A stretch of 64,000 nucleotides of DNA from Plazaster borealis (taxonomy: Eukaryota; Echinodermata; Asteroidea; Forcipulatida; Labidiasteridae), in contig CM037472.1 of NCBI GenBank assembly GCA_021014325.1, forward strand, positions 33,070,234 through 33,134,233, written 5' to 3'. Below the pieces are notes generated by a model, which worked only from the letters and a program-made list of their open reading frames with translations, was not told the DNA's origin and searched no databases. The translations under genes were made by a program, and so were the position numbers. This document shows positions 32,416-41,466 of the stretch, in pieces; positions within the stretch are counted from its first letter, which is position 1; every line of letters begins with the position of its first letter.

Positions 32416-35400
32416 ATGACGAGTACTTCAAAAACGTTTAGAACGGTACAAGACTACCAAAATGAGATTCTAGAGCAGTTTGAATATAAAGAGACGGATG
32501 AGCTAGTCTTTAGGCAGACCCCACGGGTGATCGGGAAATATCTGCGGGGTTGGCAGATGGTTGTGCCCAAAGGGCATCTCCTTAGCGCAGACCCCAGAGC
32601 CTTTCTGGACGACGTGCGCTCTCAGATTTACCAAAAACTTGAGGAAGAGCTTAAAGCTTTTAACGGTATTAAGTTTCAGCTGGCTCTCAAGCTTCAACTT
32701 CGAAAAGACAACCCTGATGGGAGTGAGGAATACACTGATCCCGTGCTCCGCCACAAACAAGAGTCTGTTTTGCAGGCTAACGATATTAATGATGCACTAG
32801 ACAGGGCCTTTCCCCGCATCCAGGAGACGCTTGAAAAATTTACTCAAAGAGGCTCGGGGTGGACGGTTGACCACGTAGAGATGCTGTGGCTTGACATTGC
32901 TCGGTACCAGCCCTTGAGAGGCGGCTCATACATTCCACTACCCGCAGCGGTGAAAAGCAAGAAGGCGGTCATCAACGTGAAGAACAATGATGATCACTGC
33001 CTGAGATGGTCCTTACGGTCTGCTCTCTTCCCCGCCAGAGCCCACACGGATAGGCCTTCCCAATATCCCACTGATGATGGCCTAGACTTCACGGGGATCG
33101 AGGCTCCTACTCCCTACTCTCAGATCCTGAAGGTTGAAAAACAAAACAACCTAGCTATCAACATATTTGGCTGGGATAAGGGTGTTATCGTTCACGGGCT
33201 AAGCAACAAGCCCATGGACATGCCCAGGATTAACCTCTTGCTGATCGAGAAGGCAGGCAAGTTTCACTACACCTGGGTCAAAAACCTAAACCGTCTTCTC
33301 TACCAAGAAAACAAGCACCGGGAGCGTACGCACTTTTGTGAGAGATGTCTCCATGGGTACTCGAGAGAAGACCTCCTAGAAGCTCACAAGCCTGAATGTT
33401 GTGGGATCGGTCAGACGGCGGTGAGGGTAGAGATGCCAGAAGAGGGAAAAATAAGCTGACCTTTCAAAACCACCACAAGCAGTTTCCCGCCCCTTTCATC
33501 ATCTACGCCGACTTTGAGGCTCTAACTACAAAGGTAGAGGGGCCCGAGCTGGACCCCACGAAGAGCAACACTCGGAAGACGCAGCACCACGAGACTTGTG
33601 GCTATTGCTATGTAGTCGTTCGCTGCGATGGACGGACAAAAACACCTGTAGAATACCGTGGACACGACGCGGCGGAGCACTTCTTAAAAGCGATCCAGTA
33701 TGAGGAGCGAAAGATCAAGGAGGTGCTAGCCAACCCTAAAGCAATGAAGATGACCGCTAATGACCGGCGAGCCTTTAAGGCAGCCACCACCTGCCACGTG
33801 TGTGAGAAGCCACTTGAGGGAGATACTGTCCGCGACCACTGTCATATCACTGGAAAATTCAGAGGTGCTGCACACAACGCTTGCAACTTGAAGCTGCGCC
33901 TGAGCCCTAAAACCACAACCATACCTGTGGTCTTCCACAATTTGCGGGGCTACGATTCTCACCTCCTGATGCAGGCTATTTCCAAGGTAGAGGGTAAGAT
34001 TTCTTGCATCCCGAACAACACCGAGAAATACATTAGCTTCTCCCTCGGTCAGCTCCGATTTATCGACAGCGTCCAGTTCTTGCCGTCCTCTCTTGACGAG
34101 TTAGTAGCAGCCAACCTGCCCGAGGCTTTCCAAATAACGGGCCAGTACGAGCCATGTAAAGAAAGGCGCAATCTTTTGTTGCGCAAGGGCGTCTACCCGT
34201 ACGAGTACATGGACTCTTGGGAAAGGTTTGCAGAGCCAGGTCTCCTCCGAAGGAAGCCTTCTACAGCAAGCTGAAAGACGAGTACATTAGCGAGGCCGAC
34301 TACGTTCATGCACAAAAGGTGTGGGAGACCTTTAGATGCCACACTATGGGAGACTACCACGACCTCTACAACCGCACAGATGTGCTCCTTTTGGCAGATG
34401 TCTTCGAGACTTTCCGGAAGACCTGCATGCGGCAGTACGGCTTGGACCCCGCACATTACTACACCAGTCCTGGCCTCTCTTGGGACGCGTTGCTCAAAAA
34501 GACGGGTGTAGAACTCAAACTGCTCACAGACTATGACCAGCACCTTTTCATCGAGAAGGGGATGCGAGGTGGTATCTCCATGGTATCTAAGCGCTTTGCG
34601 AGAGCTAACAACCCTTTGGTTAAGGGCTTTAACCCTCCGAGCCGAACAGGTACATTTCTTACCTGGATGCTAACAACCTATATGGGTGGGCAATGAGCCA
34701 GTCGCTGCCTACAGGCGGCTTTGAGTGGGTGGAGGAGCTGTTGTCTACAAAAGTTTTAACGGAGCATCCGGCAGACAGCCCAGAGGGCTACATCTTGGAG
34801 GTAGACTTAGAGTACCCTGTAGAGCTCCACGACGCACACAACGCCTATCCGTTAGCGCCAGAGCGCATGGTCGTTCAGAGAGAGTGGATGTCCGAGTATC
34901 AGCACAACCTAATCTTTTGCAAGCAAAAGATTATTTCTACAGAAAAGTTTTCAGGCAAAAGATTAGTTTCAACAGAGGTTGAAAAGCTGGTACCCAATCT
35001 CCGTGATAAAGAACGATATGTGCTACACTATCGCAACCTACAGCTGTACCTCTCTCTCGGCATGCGCTTGAAGAAGATCCACCGGGCTCTTCGCTTTGAG
35101 CAGAGCCCTTGGATGGAACCCTACATCCGGATGAACACGGAGTACCGGAAGGAGGCAACCAGCGACTTCGAAAAGAACCTCTACAAACTCATGAACAATA
35201 GTGTATTTGGGAAAACAATGGAGAACCTACGCAAGCGGGTCGACGTTAAGCTGGTGCGCAGTGATGAAGAAGATAAGCTAAGGAGACTTATTGCCAGCCC
35301 GGCCTTTGCTCGGGCAAACATCTTTGATGACAACCTCGCGGCGATCCAGGTTCATAAGAGCCGCCTGGTACTCAACCGGCCCGCCTACGTGGGTATGAGC

Positions 35401-35967
35401 ATACTCGACCTTTCGAAGCACCTTATGTACGACTTCTACTATAATCAGATAAAGGCTCGGTATGGTGATCGGTGTCAGCTCCTTTACACAGACACAGACT
35501 CTCTCCTCCTTGATATCCAAACCGAGGATGTGTACAAAGACATAGCCGAAGACCAGAACCTCTACGACACATCTGACTACCCCAAAGAGCACTACCTCCA
35601 CAACACGGTAAACAAGAAGGTATTGGGAAAGATGAAGAACGAGTGCGCCGGGCGCCCCATCGCCGAGTATGTGGGGCTGCGGCCTAAGATGTACTCTATC
35701 TTCGAGGCTGGCGGGAATAACATCAAAAAAGCCAAAGGTGTGAAAAAGTCTGTTGTGAAGAAACAAATTCGACATGAGCAGTATAAAGAGGCTCTATCAC
35801 AAAAAGACCTTCCGCCACGGGATGGATGTGCTGCGTTCTGAGAGACATAGAATTTACGGTCAGCGTCTGAACAAGGTATCACTCTCCCCTTGGACACAAA
35901 GAGGTGGATAGCTGAAGACGGTGTCACCACACTAGCCTATGGGCACAAAGATATTATGCCTGCATAA
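32416..35967 (+). pseudogene. POLB: Protein-primed DNA polymerase B, frame broken
   Basis: Replicates the element by protein priming. Seen in order: an N-terminal region with RGGSYIPLP; exonuclease motif I IIYADFEAL (about 33,500); a Cys/His cluster CHVCEKP...DHCH (about 33,790-33,850); Exo II HNLRGYDSHL (about 33,940); Exo III YNRTDVLLLADVF (about 34,370); polymerase motif A LDANNLYGW (about 34,665); motif B KLMNNSVFGKTMEN (about 35,190); motif C YTDTDS (35,485). The reading frame changes near 33,450, 34,240, 34,635, 35,803 and 35,888, each in a short A or C run. Palindromic repeats lie in frame at 34,910-34,971, between motifs A and B. The C-terminal frame ends at 35,967. Catalytic residues are present, so decay is recent or the breaks are assembly errors. 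Confidence 0.9.
34910..34971. repeat. In-frame palindrome cluster inside POLB
   Basis: AATCTTTTGCAAGCAAAAGA (34,911-) is followed by a half unit CTACAGAAAAGTTTT and a second half CAGGCAAAAGATTAG. The stretch is translated as NLIFCKQKIISTEKF then SGKRLVST without a stop. It lies between motifs A and B, in the region where family members have a variable linker. Confidence 0.85.
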
Positions 35968-35969
35968 AA

Positions 35970-36093
35970 CTAATCTTTTGCCTGCAAAGATTATCTTTTG
36001 CTTGCAAACTTTTCTGTAGAAAAGTTTGATTAGTTTAGTTTATCAACGAGATTGTCGCCTAAACTTTCGTAGACGAAAGTTTAAGCAAAAGTT
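35970..36093. repeat. Palindrome array between POLB and INT 3' ends
   Basis: At least four units: TAATCTTTTGCCTGCAAAGA (35,971), TTTTGCTTGCAAA (about 35,997), a 22-bp palindrome centred on TTCTGTAGAA (36,006-36,027) and one centred on TCGTAGACGA (36,061-36,082). Transcripts from both convergent genes would run into the array. The last unit supplies the final INT codons and stop. Confidence 0.85.
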
Positions 36094-37086
36094 TAACAGG
36101 TGGCACCTGGGTGTTGGGAGGCACCACAAGTAGCTCTTCTCGTACAAACCCACGAGCTGGTACCCCACGATCTTTCATAAGATAATAAAGAACAGGCTCT
36201 CCGGGTTTAGTGACTGAACGCCCAAGCCGGTGCACCCGGAGGGACCATACTGGGTCAGTTGCGCGACGACGCCCACCTTCTAGCTCACCTGGCTGGTAGA
36301 GGTACCGAACGCCCACGCCCGAGGGGAGCTTTTGCTCGTTGAGACCAACAGGGCGGTCTGCAATGGTAGAGGGCTTTTGTTTTACCGATTTTGCCTTGAT
36401 GGCTTCTGAGGGCTTTTTTCCGTCAATCTGGTAACCTCTGTGTTCAGAGCTAAGACAACGGCGGGAAGTCGTGCTACCCACTCAGTTGACCTCTCATCAT
36501 CTGGGAGACGCAGCTCTACCGCATACTGATGCCCAAAGAGCTTTTCTGCTAGAGTTCGGTTGAATCTTTCCACGATGCCCTGCGCTCGATGCAAATCTTT
36601 TTCACCCCGTCGGACTTTGACACCATGTTTCTCCAGAGTTTGGGATACGGAGCCCATAAACTCACGCCCAGGGTCAACCTGCAGCACCTTCGGCCACTTT
36701 AAAGGTCCCCGCTTGTAAATGCGGGACAAAGCAGTAGCCACCTCGGTGGATTCCTTTGAAGTCAGTGGTTCAGCTTCTTTGTAGCGGCTGGCAACATCAA
36801 CCACAGTCAGGGCGTATTTGTAAATCTTTCGGCCCCTGGGCAGGCGATCGTGTGGAAGAAACAATAGGTCAGCTTGGTGGACTTCATTAGGCACTGAAAT
36901 ATCAAATTTTGGGCGAGGCACATGGCGAGGGGCTGGGAGATATATCTGCCATATAGCTTGTCTCTTGAGCCAATCTTTACTCACATCTTGAGTGACTTTT
37001 GCAGCCTCGGCTAGTTTTTGTATGGCCGCAAGTCCCTTCCAGTATCCTTGGGGGCTGTAGTACAATGCAGACAGTTTAGTATCCAT
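36059..37086 (-). pseudogene. INT: Retroviral-type integrase, one frame break
   Basis: Inserts the element into host DNA. From 37,086: an N-terminal helical region, then the catalytic core with D73 (HQADLLFLP), D138 (LQVDPGREF) and E173 (GIVERFNRTL), the last two separated by 34 residues. This is the D,D,E triad of retroviral and Polinton integrases. The frame changes near 36,420-36,430 at a G/A run. The C-terminal part (36,059-36,420) is basic, with SLRVHRLGRS and YYLMKDRGVPARGFVREE, an SH3- or chromodomain-like tail. The last residues KLSSTKV and the stop come from a palindrome. It is convergent with POLB. Confidence 0.9.
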
Positions 37087-37100
37087 ATAAGTTTACGCCT

Positions 37101-37320
37101 GCAAAAGTCTAACTAAACTTTTCTGAAGAAAAGTTTTTTTTACAATCAAAAGATTATCTGTAGAAAAAAAAAATCTTTTGCCTGCAAAGATTAGTTTGTG
37201 ATTGCAAAAAATAACTAAACTAAACCTAATCAAACTTTTCTGTGCAAGCAAAAGATAATCTTTTGCAGGCAAAAGATTAGTTTACTTAACAATCCAAACT
37301 TTCGTCTACGAAAGTTTATA
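37101..37320. repeat. Large palindrome array upstream of INT
   Basis: At least five units in 220 bp: centred on TTCTGAAGAA (37,115-37,136), AATCTTTTGCCTGCAAAGAT (37,172), TAATCTTTTGCAGGCAAAAG (37,256-37,278), a 22-bp unit centred on TCGTCTACGA (37,296-37,317), and half units between. It separates INT from the next minus-strand gene, whose stop codon lies inside the last unit. Strong cruciform or hairpin potential. Confidence 0.85.
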
Positions 37321-37751
37321 GGCTGCGAAGGAAGTAACTCCAAGCCCCATGATAACGAAAGCAATTTCGCGATCACGTTGCTCTGGGGACGGCAAGTAGA
37401 AATCTGAGAGTTTGGGTTTTGGTTCTTCTAGCGTGGGGCCATTGAATCACTGCCAAACTTTTCTGTAGAAAAGTTTATAAGATTGTACTGGCGAATAGCT
37501 TCATCAACATTGCGGAAAGTGTGCACGGCATGTCCTTGGCGGCGAAGCTCTTCATTAATCCAGTCTAGGCGTTTGGCCCTCTTGCGTGACCATTCAGACT
37601 GCGCAGCTTGAAGTTGTTCTACAGCCTTGTCATGTCGTTTTCGCTCTTCATCGGCACCTGGATCACGCATCATCGAGAACAGAAAATTTGACCCAGAGAA
37701 CGCAAGTGCGTTCACGACCGCTCCGCCAACAAGCATTACAATAGAAGCCAT
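37306..37751 (-). pseudogene. Conserved Polinton small protein, one frame break
   Basis: Starts MASIVMLVGGAVVNALAF with a hydrophobic N-terminal segment, then a charged, probably coiled-coil stretch (EERKRHDKAVEQLQ...SRKRAKRLDWINEELRRQGH). This N-terminal TM plus coiled-coil pattern recurs in a small gene of many Polintons; its function is not known to me. A palindrome at 37,455-37,476 is translated in frame as NFSTEKF. Just after it the frame changes (about 37,427, G run), and the other frame continues with KLSDFYLPSPEQRDREIAF and a second hydrophobic segment to a stop at 37,306 that lies inside another palindrome. Confidence 0.65.
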
Positions 37752-37852
37752 CAAACTTAAACTTTTGTAGACAAAAGTTATTGTAGACAAAAGATTAGTT
37801 TAACTTATATTTGTATAATCTTTTGTATTCAAAAGAGAAAACTTATACATCT

Positions 37853-38092
37853 TTACTTTAATATGTCTGCAGGGAGTATCCCCTGCTTGACAAGCATGTC
37901 TTTAGTGGCCATAGCTAGGCCAACATCTAGTATGACCATGCCAACATCATACGGCGCAAAGTCTAACTTTGGCGTAACACCTTTTATGATTTTTTTACCA
38001 AGAGTAGCGTATCCCACGGCAAGTCCACTTACTACGGCGGAGTGGTACACCAAATTAGCAAGCTGTTTACCATCAGTACTGGGGGTAGTCAT
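37853..38092 (-). CDS. Conserved small membrane protein
   Basis: Seventy-nine residues, intact. Two hydrophobic stretches (YHSAVVSGLAVGYATLG and DVGMVILDVGLAMATKD) suggest two membrane helices, with PKLDFAPYDVG between. It belongs to the block of small minus-strand genes next to the ATPase and is a recurrent small gene in this class of elements. A virion membrane or assembly role is possible but unproven. Palindromes lie on its 5' side at 37,759-37,795 of the neighbouring spacer. Confidence 0.65.
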   Translation of the reverse strand: MTTPSTDGKQLANLVYHSAVVSGLAVGYATLGKKIIKGVTPKLDFAPYDVGMVILDVGLAMATKDMLVKQGILPADILK

Positions 38093-38116
38093 TTTTGTTA
38101 TGCAAGAAGGAGATTA

Positions 38117-38614
38117 TTATTGCATATAATGAGGATTAGTTTGTTTGTCTAATATGTTTGTCTTTGATTTTTGAGATACATTTGGTAATTGTTTTGCAGG
38201 CGTATACGAAAACTTAGCATATACCACAGCTCCAACAGCTATAACAGCCCCTGCAAGGAGCAAACAATCTTTTGCCTGCAAAAGATTATCTTTTGCAGGC
38301 AAAAGATTAGTTTCTGATTGCGATGAGATTTCACTTTTATGTTTGCGGTCTTTTGTAGATGAAGGATTAAGATTATCTTCAGACTTGAGACTCTGTTTGG
38401 CCTTTCGCAGCTGCTCTTTCAGCGCTTCTTGTTTTGCTTTTCTAGCTGCTGCACCTTTGCGGCCAGCCTCAACTTTTTGTGGATCTTTATTAGTCACTCT
38501 CTTGACTTTTAACTGCGTCGATGTCGTCTCTAGGTCTTGCGCTGCTGTCATCTCCAGAGCTTGTGCTGCTTCTGTCGATGTCGTTTCTGATGGCTTTGCC
38601 ATCTCTTCTGTCAT
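38117..38614 (-). CDS. Basic core-like protein with TM segment
   Basis: 165 residues, intact. The N-terminal third is Ser/Thr/Ala-rich. The middle is strongly basic (RVTNKDPQKVEAGRKG, ARKAKQEALKEQLRKAK), like a DNA-condensing core protein of adenovirus type. One hydrophobic helix follows (CLLLAGAVIAVGAVVYA). Two palindromes (38,266-38,308) are translated in frame as NLLPAKDNLLQAKD just before that helix. The 5' end overlaps the 3' end of the upstream gene in another frame. The core-protein role is inferred from composition. Confidence 0.6.
   Translation of the reverse strand: MTEEMAKPSETTSTEAAQALEMTAAQDLETTSTQLKVKRVTNKDPQKVEAGRKGAAARKAKQEALKEQLRKAKQSLKSEDNLNPSSTKDRKHKSEISSQSETNLLPAKDNLLQAKDCLLLAGAVIAVGAVVYAKFSYTPAKQLPNVSQKSKTNILDKQTNPHYMQ
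38262..38312. repeat. Double palindrome, in frame in the core-like gene
   Basis: AATCTTTTGCCTGCAAAAGA (38,266-) and its variant with centre CAGG (ending 38,308) are directly adjacent. They add the residues NLLPAKD and NLLQAKD. Confidence 0.85.
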
Positions 38615-38615
38615 C

Positions 38616-38660
38616 TAAACTTTCGTGTACGAAAGTTTTACTTATACTCGTATAAGTTTT
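38616..38660. repeat. Two different palindromes side by side
   Basis: A unit centred on TCGTGTACGA (38,617-38,638) and ACTTATACTCGTATAAGT (38,640-38,657) abut. They are translated as KTYTSISKTFVHESL at the 3' end of the upstream gene and lie directly before the start of the core-like gene. Confidence 0.85.
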
Positions 38661-39054
38661 GTCTTTAAATTGACAGTGCTTAGCAGTTGTCATCGCTGCT
38701 GTAAGCGGGGCTAAGTACATACCATAGCGATAATACAGCTCGCAGCAGGCTGTCGTCAGCGCATGTCCGACAAAGGGGTCCTCCTCGAGGTCTATGACGA
38801 GCTGAGGCTTATTTTCGGGTGGAATTGGTAGAAATGTGCTAGCCGCTAGTGCATACATCTGCAGCGCAGACGCCCCGAGTTTTTGTCATTGAGGCCCCTA
38901 GTCGTGCCTCATAGCGGCTATAGTGCTTAGAAATCTCGTCATCACTCATCACATCAAGTTGTGCAAGGGTTAGTCGGGTTCCTATGTATTTTTGGGCTGT
39001 GCCGCCAGCCACAATTGCCGCCAGCCGGGTCCGTTTTTGTTCTTGCAAACGATC

Positions 39055-39135
39055 CAAACTTTTGTAATCTTTTGCTGGCAAATCTTTTGTAGACGAGGTG
39101 CAGCTCAAACTTTTGTCTACAAAAGTTTTGTTTAG
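39055..39135. repeat. Palindromes inside the 38,490-39,210 gene
   Basis: AATCTTTTGCTGGCAAATCT (about 39,066) and AACTTTTGTCTACAAAAGTT (39,108-39,127). Both are in frame and add KDLPAKD and KTFVDKSL. Confidence 0.8.
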
Positions 39136-39205
39136 CGTCGAGACGGTGGTATCGGTGCTTTCATCGGGAACCTCTTGCAACAATTGGTTGATCAAATCAT
39201 CACAA

Positions 39206-39383
39206 TCCATAATCTTCTGTGAGCAAAAGATTACTTTTGAGATCAAACTTATACTCTGTATAAGTTTATGCGCATGAGTCTAACATACTTGACAAACATC
39301 ACAAGAACTACTGCCAGATGTATAGTTTGTATGGCTAGCTGTGTTTGCTCCCACATAGAACTTTAGTTTAGCAAGCTATTAAG
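39206..39383. other. Spacer between ATPase and next gene, with two palindromes
   Basis: AATCTTCTGTGAGCAAAAGA (39,211-) and AACTTATACTCTGTATAAGT (39,246-) lie upstream of the ATG at 39,210. The rest (to 39,383) has no gene. Confidence 0.7.
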
Positions 39384-40111
39384 CTATGTTAACAACTGAT
39401 AAGCAACCGGCTGAGCAGTCTTTAGTATAAGCTTAGCGTGTTTAGCTTTAGATAGCTGCTGTCTAAGCGCATCTCGCTCCTCTCTCGTCGGGACAACGTC
39501 GTTTTCTCGCAGGCAATCTTCAAAAGAGTCCCTGTCCTTGCAGTGGAAGAGCCCTATCCACTTAGTCTGCTCGCGGAGATCTTTAAGAACCGAGTTATAC
39601 TTTTGCGTCAAAACCCACACAGATTGAGAGGCGTGGCGCCCCGAGAACGCAAGCTCAGACAGCATGTCTTTCTTTTGGTCAGAGCTTTACTAGCTGAGCA
39701 GTCGTCGATGATGTACAATGTCGGCTCGCCAGCAAAAATCGAGTAAAAAGCTCGCAACCACTTTTGAAGCTGATCGCCAGGGTCGACGATATAGACCTCT
39801 GGGTCTGTCCACACCCAGGATCGCTCGTGGTACGTTTTGTTCCAACGAATTGTGGGGCAGAGTATAACGATGTGCGAAAATTCGCCGCAGTAGTGATCTT
39901 CGAGAAGGTTTAAGATAAAGACTGTTTTCCCACAGCCAGTCTGGCCACAGATGATGGCCGAGTGGGGTAAAAACTTATCCTCGTATAAGTTTTTACTTTT
40001 GTCTAAACTTTCGTGTACGAAAGTTTTACTTTGAACTTTCGTTGACGAAAACAATCTTTTGCCTGCAAAAGATAAGTTTGGTTTAGTAGAGCGCACTGAT
40101 ATATCGACCAT
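39384..40111 (-). pseudogene. ATP: FtsK/HerA-like packaging ATPase, one frame break
   Basis: Pumps the genome into capsids in related viruses. Start at 40,111 (MVDISVRSTK), 29 nt inside the 3' end of the MCP gene. Walker A is ICGQTGCGKTVF (about 39,945), Walker B is TLYIIDDCSA (about 39,705), and a downstream WVLTQKYNSVLKDLREQ sensor-like block follows. The frame changes near 39,673 in an A run. Between the short N-terminal segment and FLPHS just before Walker A lie about 30 residues made entirely from four palindromic repeats (39,970-40,078). Mechanistic residues are present. The insertion sits at the N-terminal edge of the ATPase fold, where it may be tolerated. Confidence 0.85.
39970..40078. 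repeat. Four-palindrome cluster inside the ATPase gene
   Basis: AACTTATCCTCGTATAAGTT (39,972-), a unit centred on TCGTGTACGA (40,005-40,026), AACTTTCGTTGACGAAAA (about 40,034) and AATCTTTTGCCTGCAAAAGA (40,053-). All three sequence subtypes occur together and the whole cluster is open in the ATPase frame. Confidence 0.9.
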
Positions 40112-41388
40112 TTTCGATGTTGAGCTGAGCATCCATGATAACATACAAATACATGTTCAATGTGCCCGCCGTTTCTGCCTTTTTGGTGATCTGGACTGTG
40201 ACCCCCTCACTTGCATTTTCTATGCGCCTGCCGCTGCCGTGCAGTGAGTCATCATCGTTGCTTCTCAAGTCCAGCCATAGGCCGTACTTTGTTGTCAAAT
40301 ACTCTCCTACCGTTACATCAGCTAATGCTAAGTCTTTGGTGACCATTGCAGACGTGGGGTGGCGCTTGGTTGAAGGGCTGCTAGCGAAGTACTTTCGAAC
40401 TTCATCCCACTGTTGGTACCCGCGCATACCCTGGGCATACAACTGGTTTGGCTTCCTCGACTATGACCTCAACTTTTTCGATCTTGGGGTTATAGAACGA
40501 TTCTGTATTTCGGTTAAACGCGGTCGCCGCTCCAGCATCCTCGAAGAGCATGAGTATTCCCTTAAAGCTTCGGGCTGGAATATTAAGATTGACGTTCCAC
40601 AGCGTATCACTCTTGTTGAGGGTGACCTTTCGGTGGCGCAAAATGCGGTCATACAAGATGGCAACTCGCGCAGTATACTGGTTGCGAATCATTCGAGCTA
40701 AGTTTGGCTCGCTCATAATTTCAAACTCGAGAGAGATGTTGTCGATGACGTAGCTAGCATCTGTATCACCTGTTGCCATTATAACGCGGCTGTAGTCATT
40801 AAAGGTAAGCTCGTACTCCAATCGGTCACCAAGGCCTGACTGGAAGAACGGCATGTGGCTCTCCAACAGTTCAAAGTCTAGTGGAATGCTAAATCTGTTG
40901 CTGTATGCATCTGCAACAGCCTTGTCTTGCGCCGTAGAACTATCACCATCTCCGGCGCCCACCCTCAGTTTAAGCATGTTAGCGTCTTCCGCCACATCAA
41001 TACCCTGGTAGACCTGAGACCGGCGCTCTCCCAACGTTTTCCAAAGGTCGGTGTAGCAGCCGATAACATCGCTGTCATCTATAGACATGACCTCATTACC
41101 ACTGATCCTGATTGTCTTTTTCTTCACAACGGCTTGGCCAAGGTTTTGAACCACTGTTCGATTGTCGTCGGTCGAGGTGAGGGCGATGGTAAATGCGAGG
41201 CGGGCTGTTCCAGGAACAATCACATCCTGGGCGCCAAGGTTGGGAAAGCGGACCAAGAGCTGCTGATTTTGGTCGATAGTGGAGGGGTTGTTGGTTACAA
41301 CCACGCTCTGCCGTATGCCTTTGATCCCGAGTGGATCCCGCAGGCTTCTAAGAGGATTCAGTTTGCGTCCGTACTTTGACGATGCCAT
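40083..41388 (-). pseudogene. MCP: Major capsid protein (double jelly-roll), one frame break
   Basis: Forms the hexameric capsomers. About 435 residues from the ATG at 41,388 (MASSKYGRKLNPLRS), matching Polinton and adintovirus major capsid proteins in length and composition: a basic N-terminus, beta-rich jelly-roll segments, a PLDFELLESHMPFF landmark between the two rolls and DILRH-like YDRILRHRKVT later. The frame changes near 40,455 (at GCC/AAA runs), after which QGMRGYQQWDEVRKYF and a final beta-rich segment reach the stop at 40,083. No palindromes interrupt it, unlike its neighbours. The divergent gene at 41,467 shares its 5' spacer. Confidence 0.8.
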
Positions 41389-41466
41389 TCAAACCAAACT
41401 TTATCTTTTGTCTATTAAACCTTGGCGAGTGTTCAATATAAGTAAAGCCAACCTTTGTATTCAATA
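41389..41466. promoter_or_regulatory. Divergent promoter region between MCP and coiled-coil gene
   Basis: The only 78 bp available to drive both genes. It contains ACCAAACTTTATCTTTTGTC, which looks like eroded palindrome arms, and an AT-rich TCAATATAAG. The promoter role is inferred from gene orientation. Confidence 0.4.

Larger units (their letters stand above)
38490..39210 (-). pseudogene. Conserved Polinton protein, one frame break
   Basis: Start at 39,210 (MDCDDLINQLL). The N-terminal half carries an acidic region, palindrome-derived segments (NKTFVDKSL and KDLPAKDYKSL) and a conserved block GTRLTLAQLDVMSDDEI...YEARLG. The frame changes near 38,870 (G run). The continuation has TFLPIPPENKPQLV, DLEEDPFVGHAL and CCELYYRYGMYLAPLTAA, which I recognise as a conserved Polinton protein next to the ATPase; its function is unknown. 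After CQFK the frame runs on through two palindromes (38,617-38,660) and 35-40 further residues overlapping the next gene, which suggests that insertion removed the original stop. Confidence 0.65.

Noticed and set aside
37753..37790. Upstream start for the 37,306-37,751 gene
   Set aside because: The extension begins at a TTG and is palindrome sequence. The ATG at 37,751 begins the recognisable protein.
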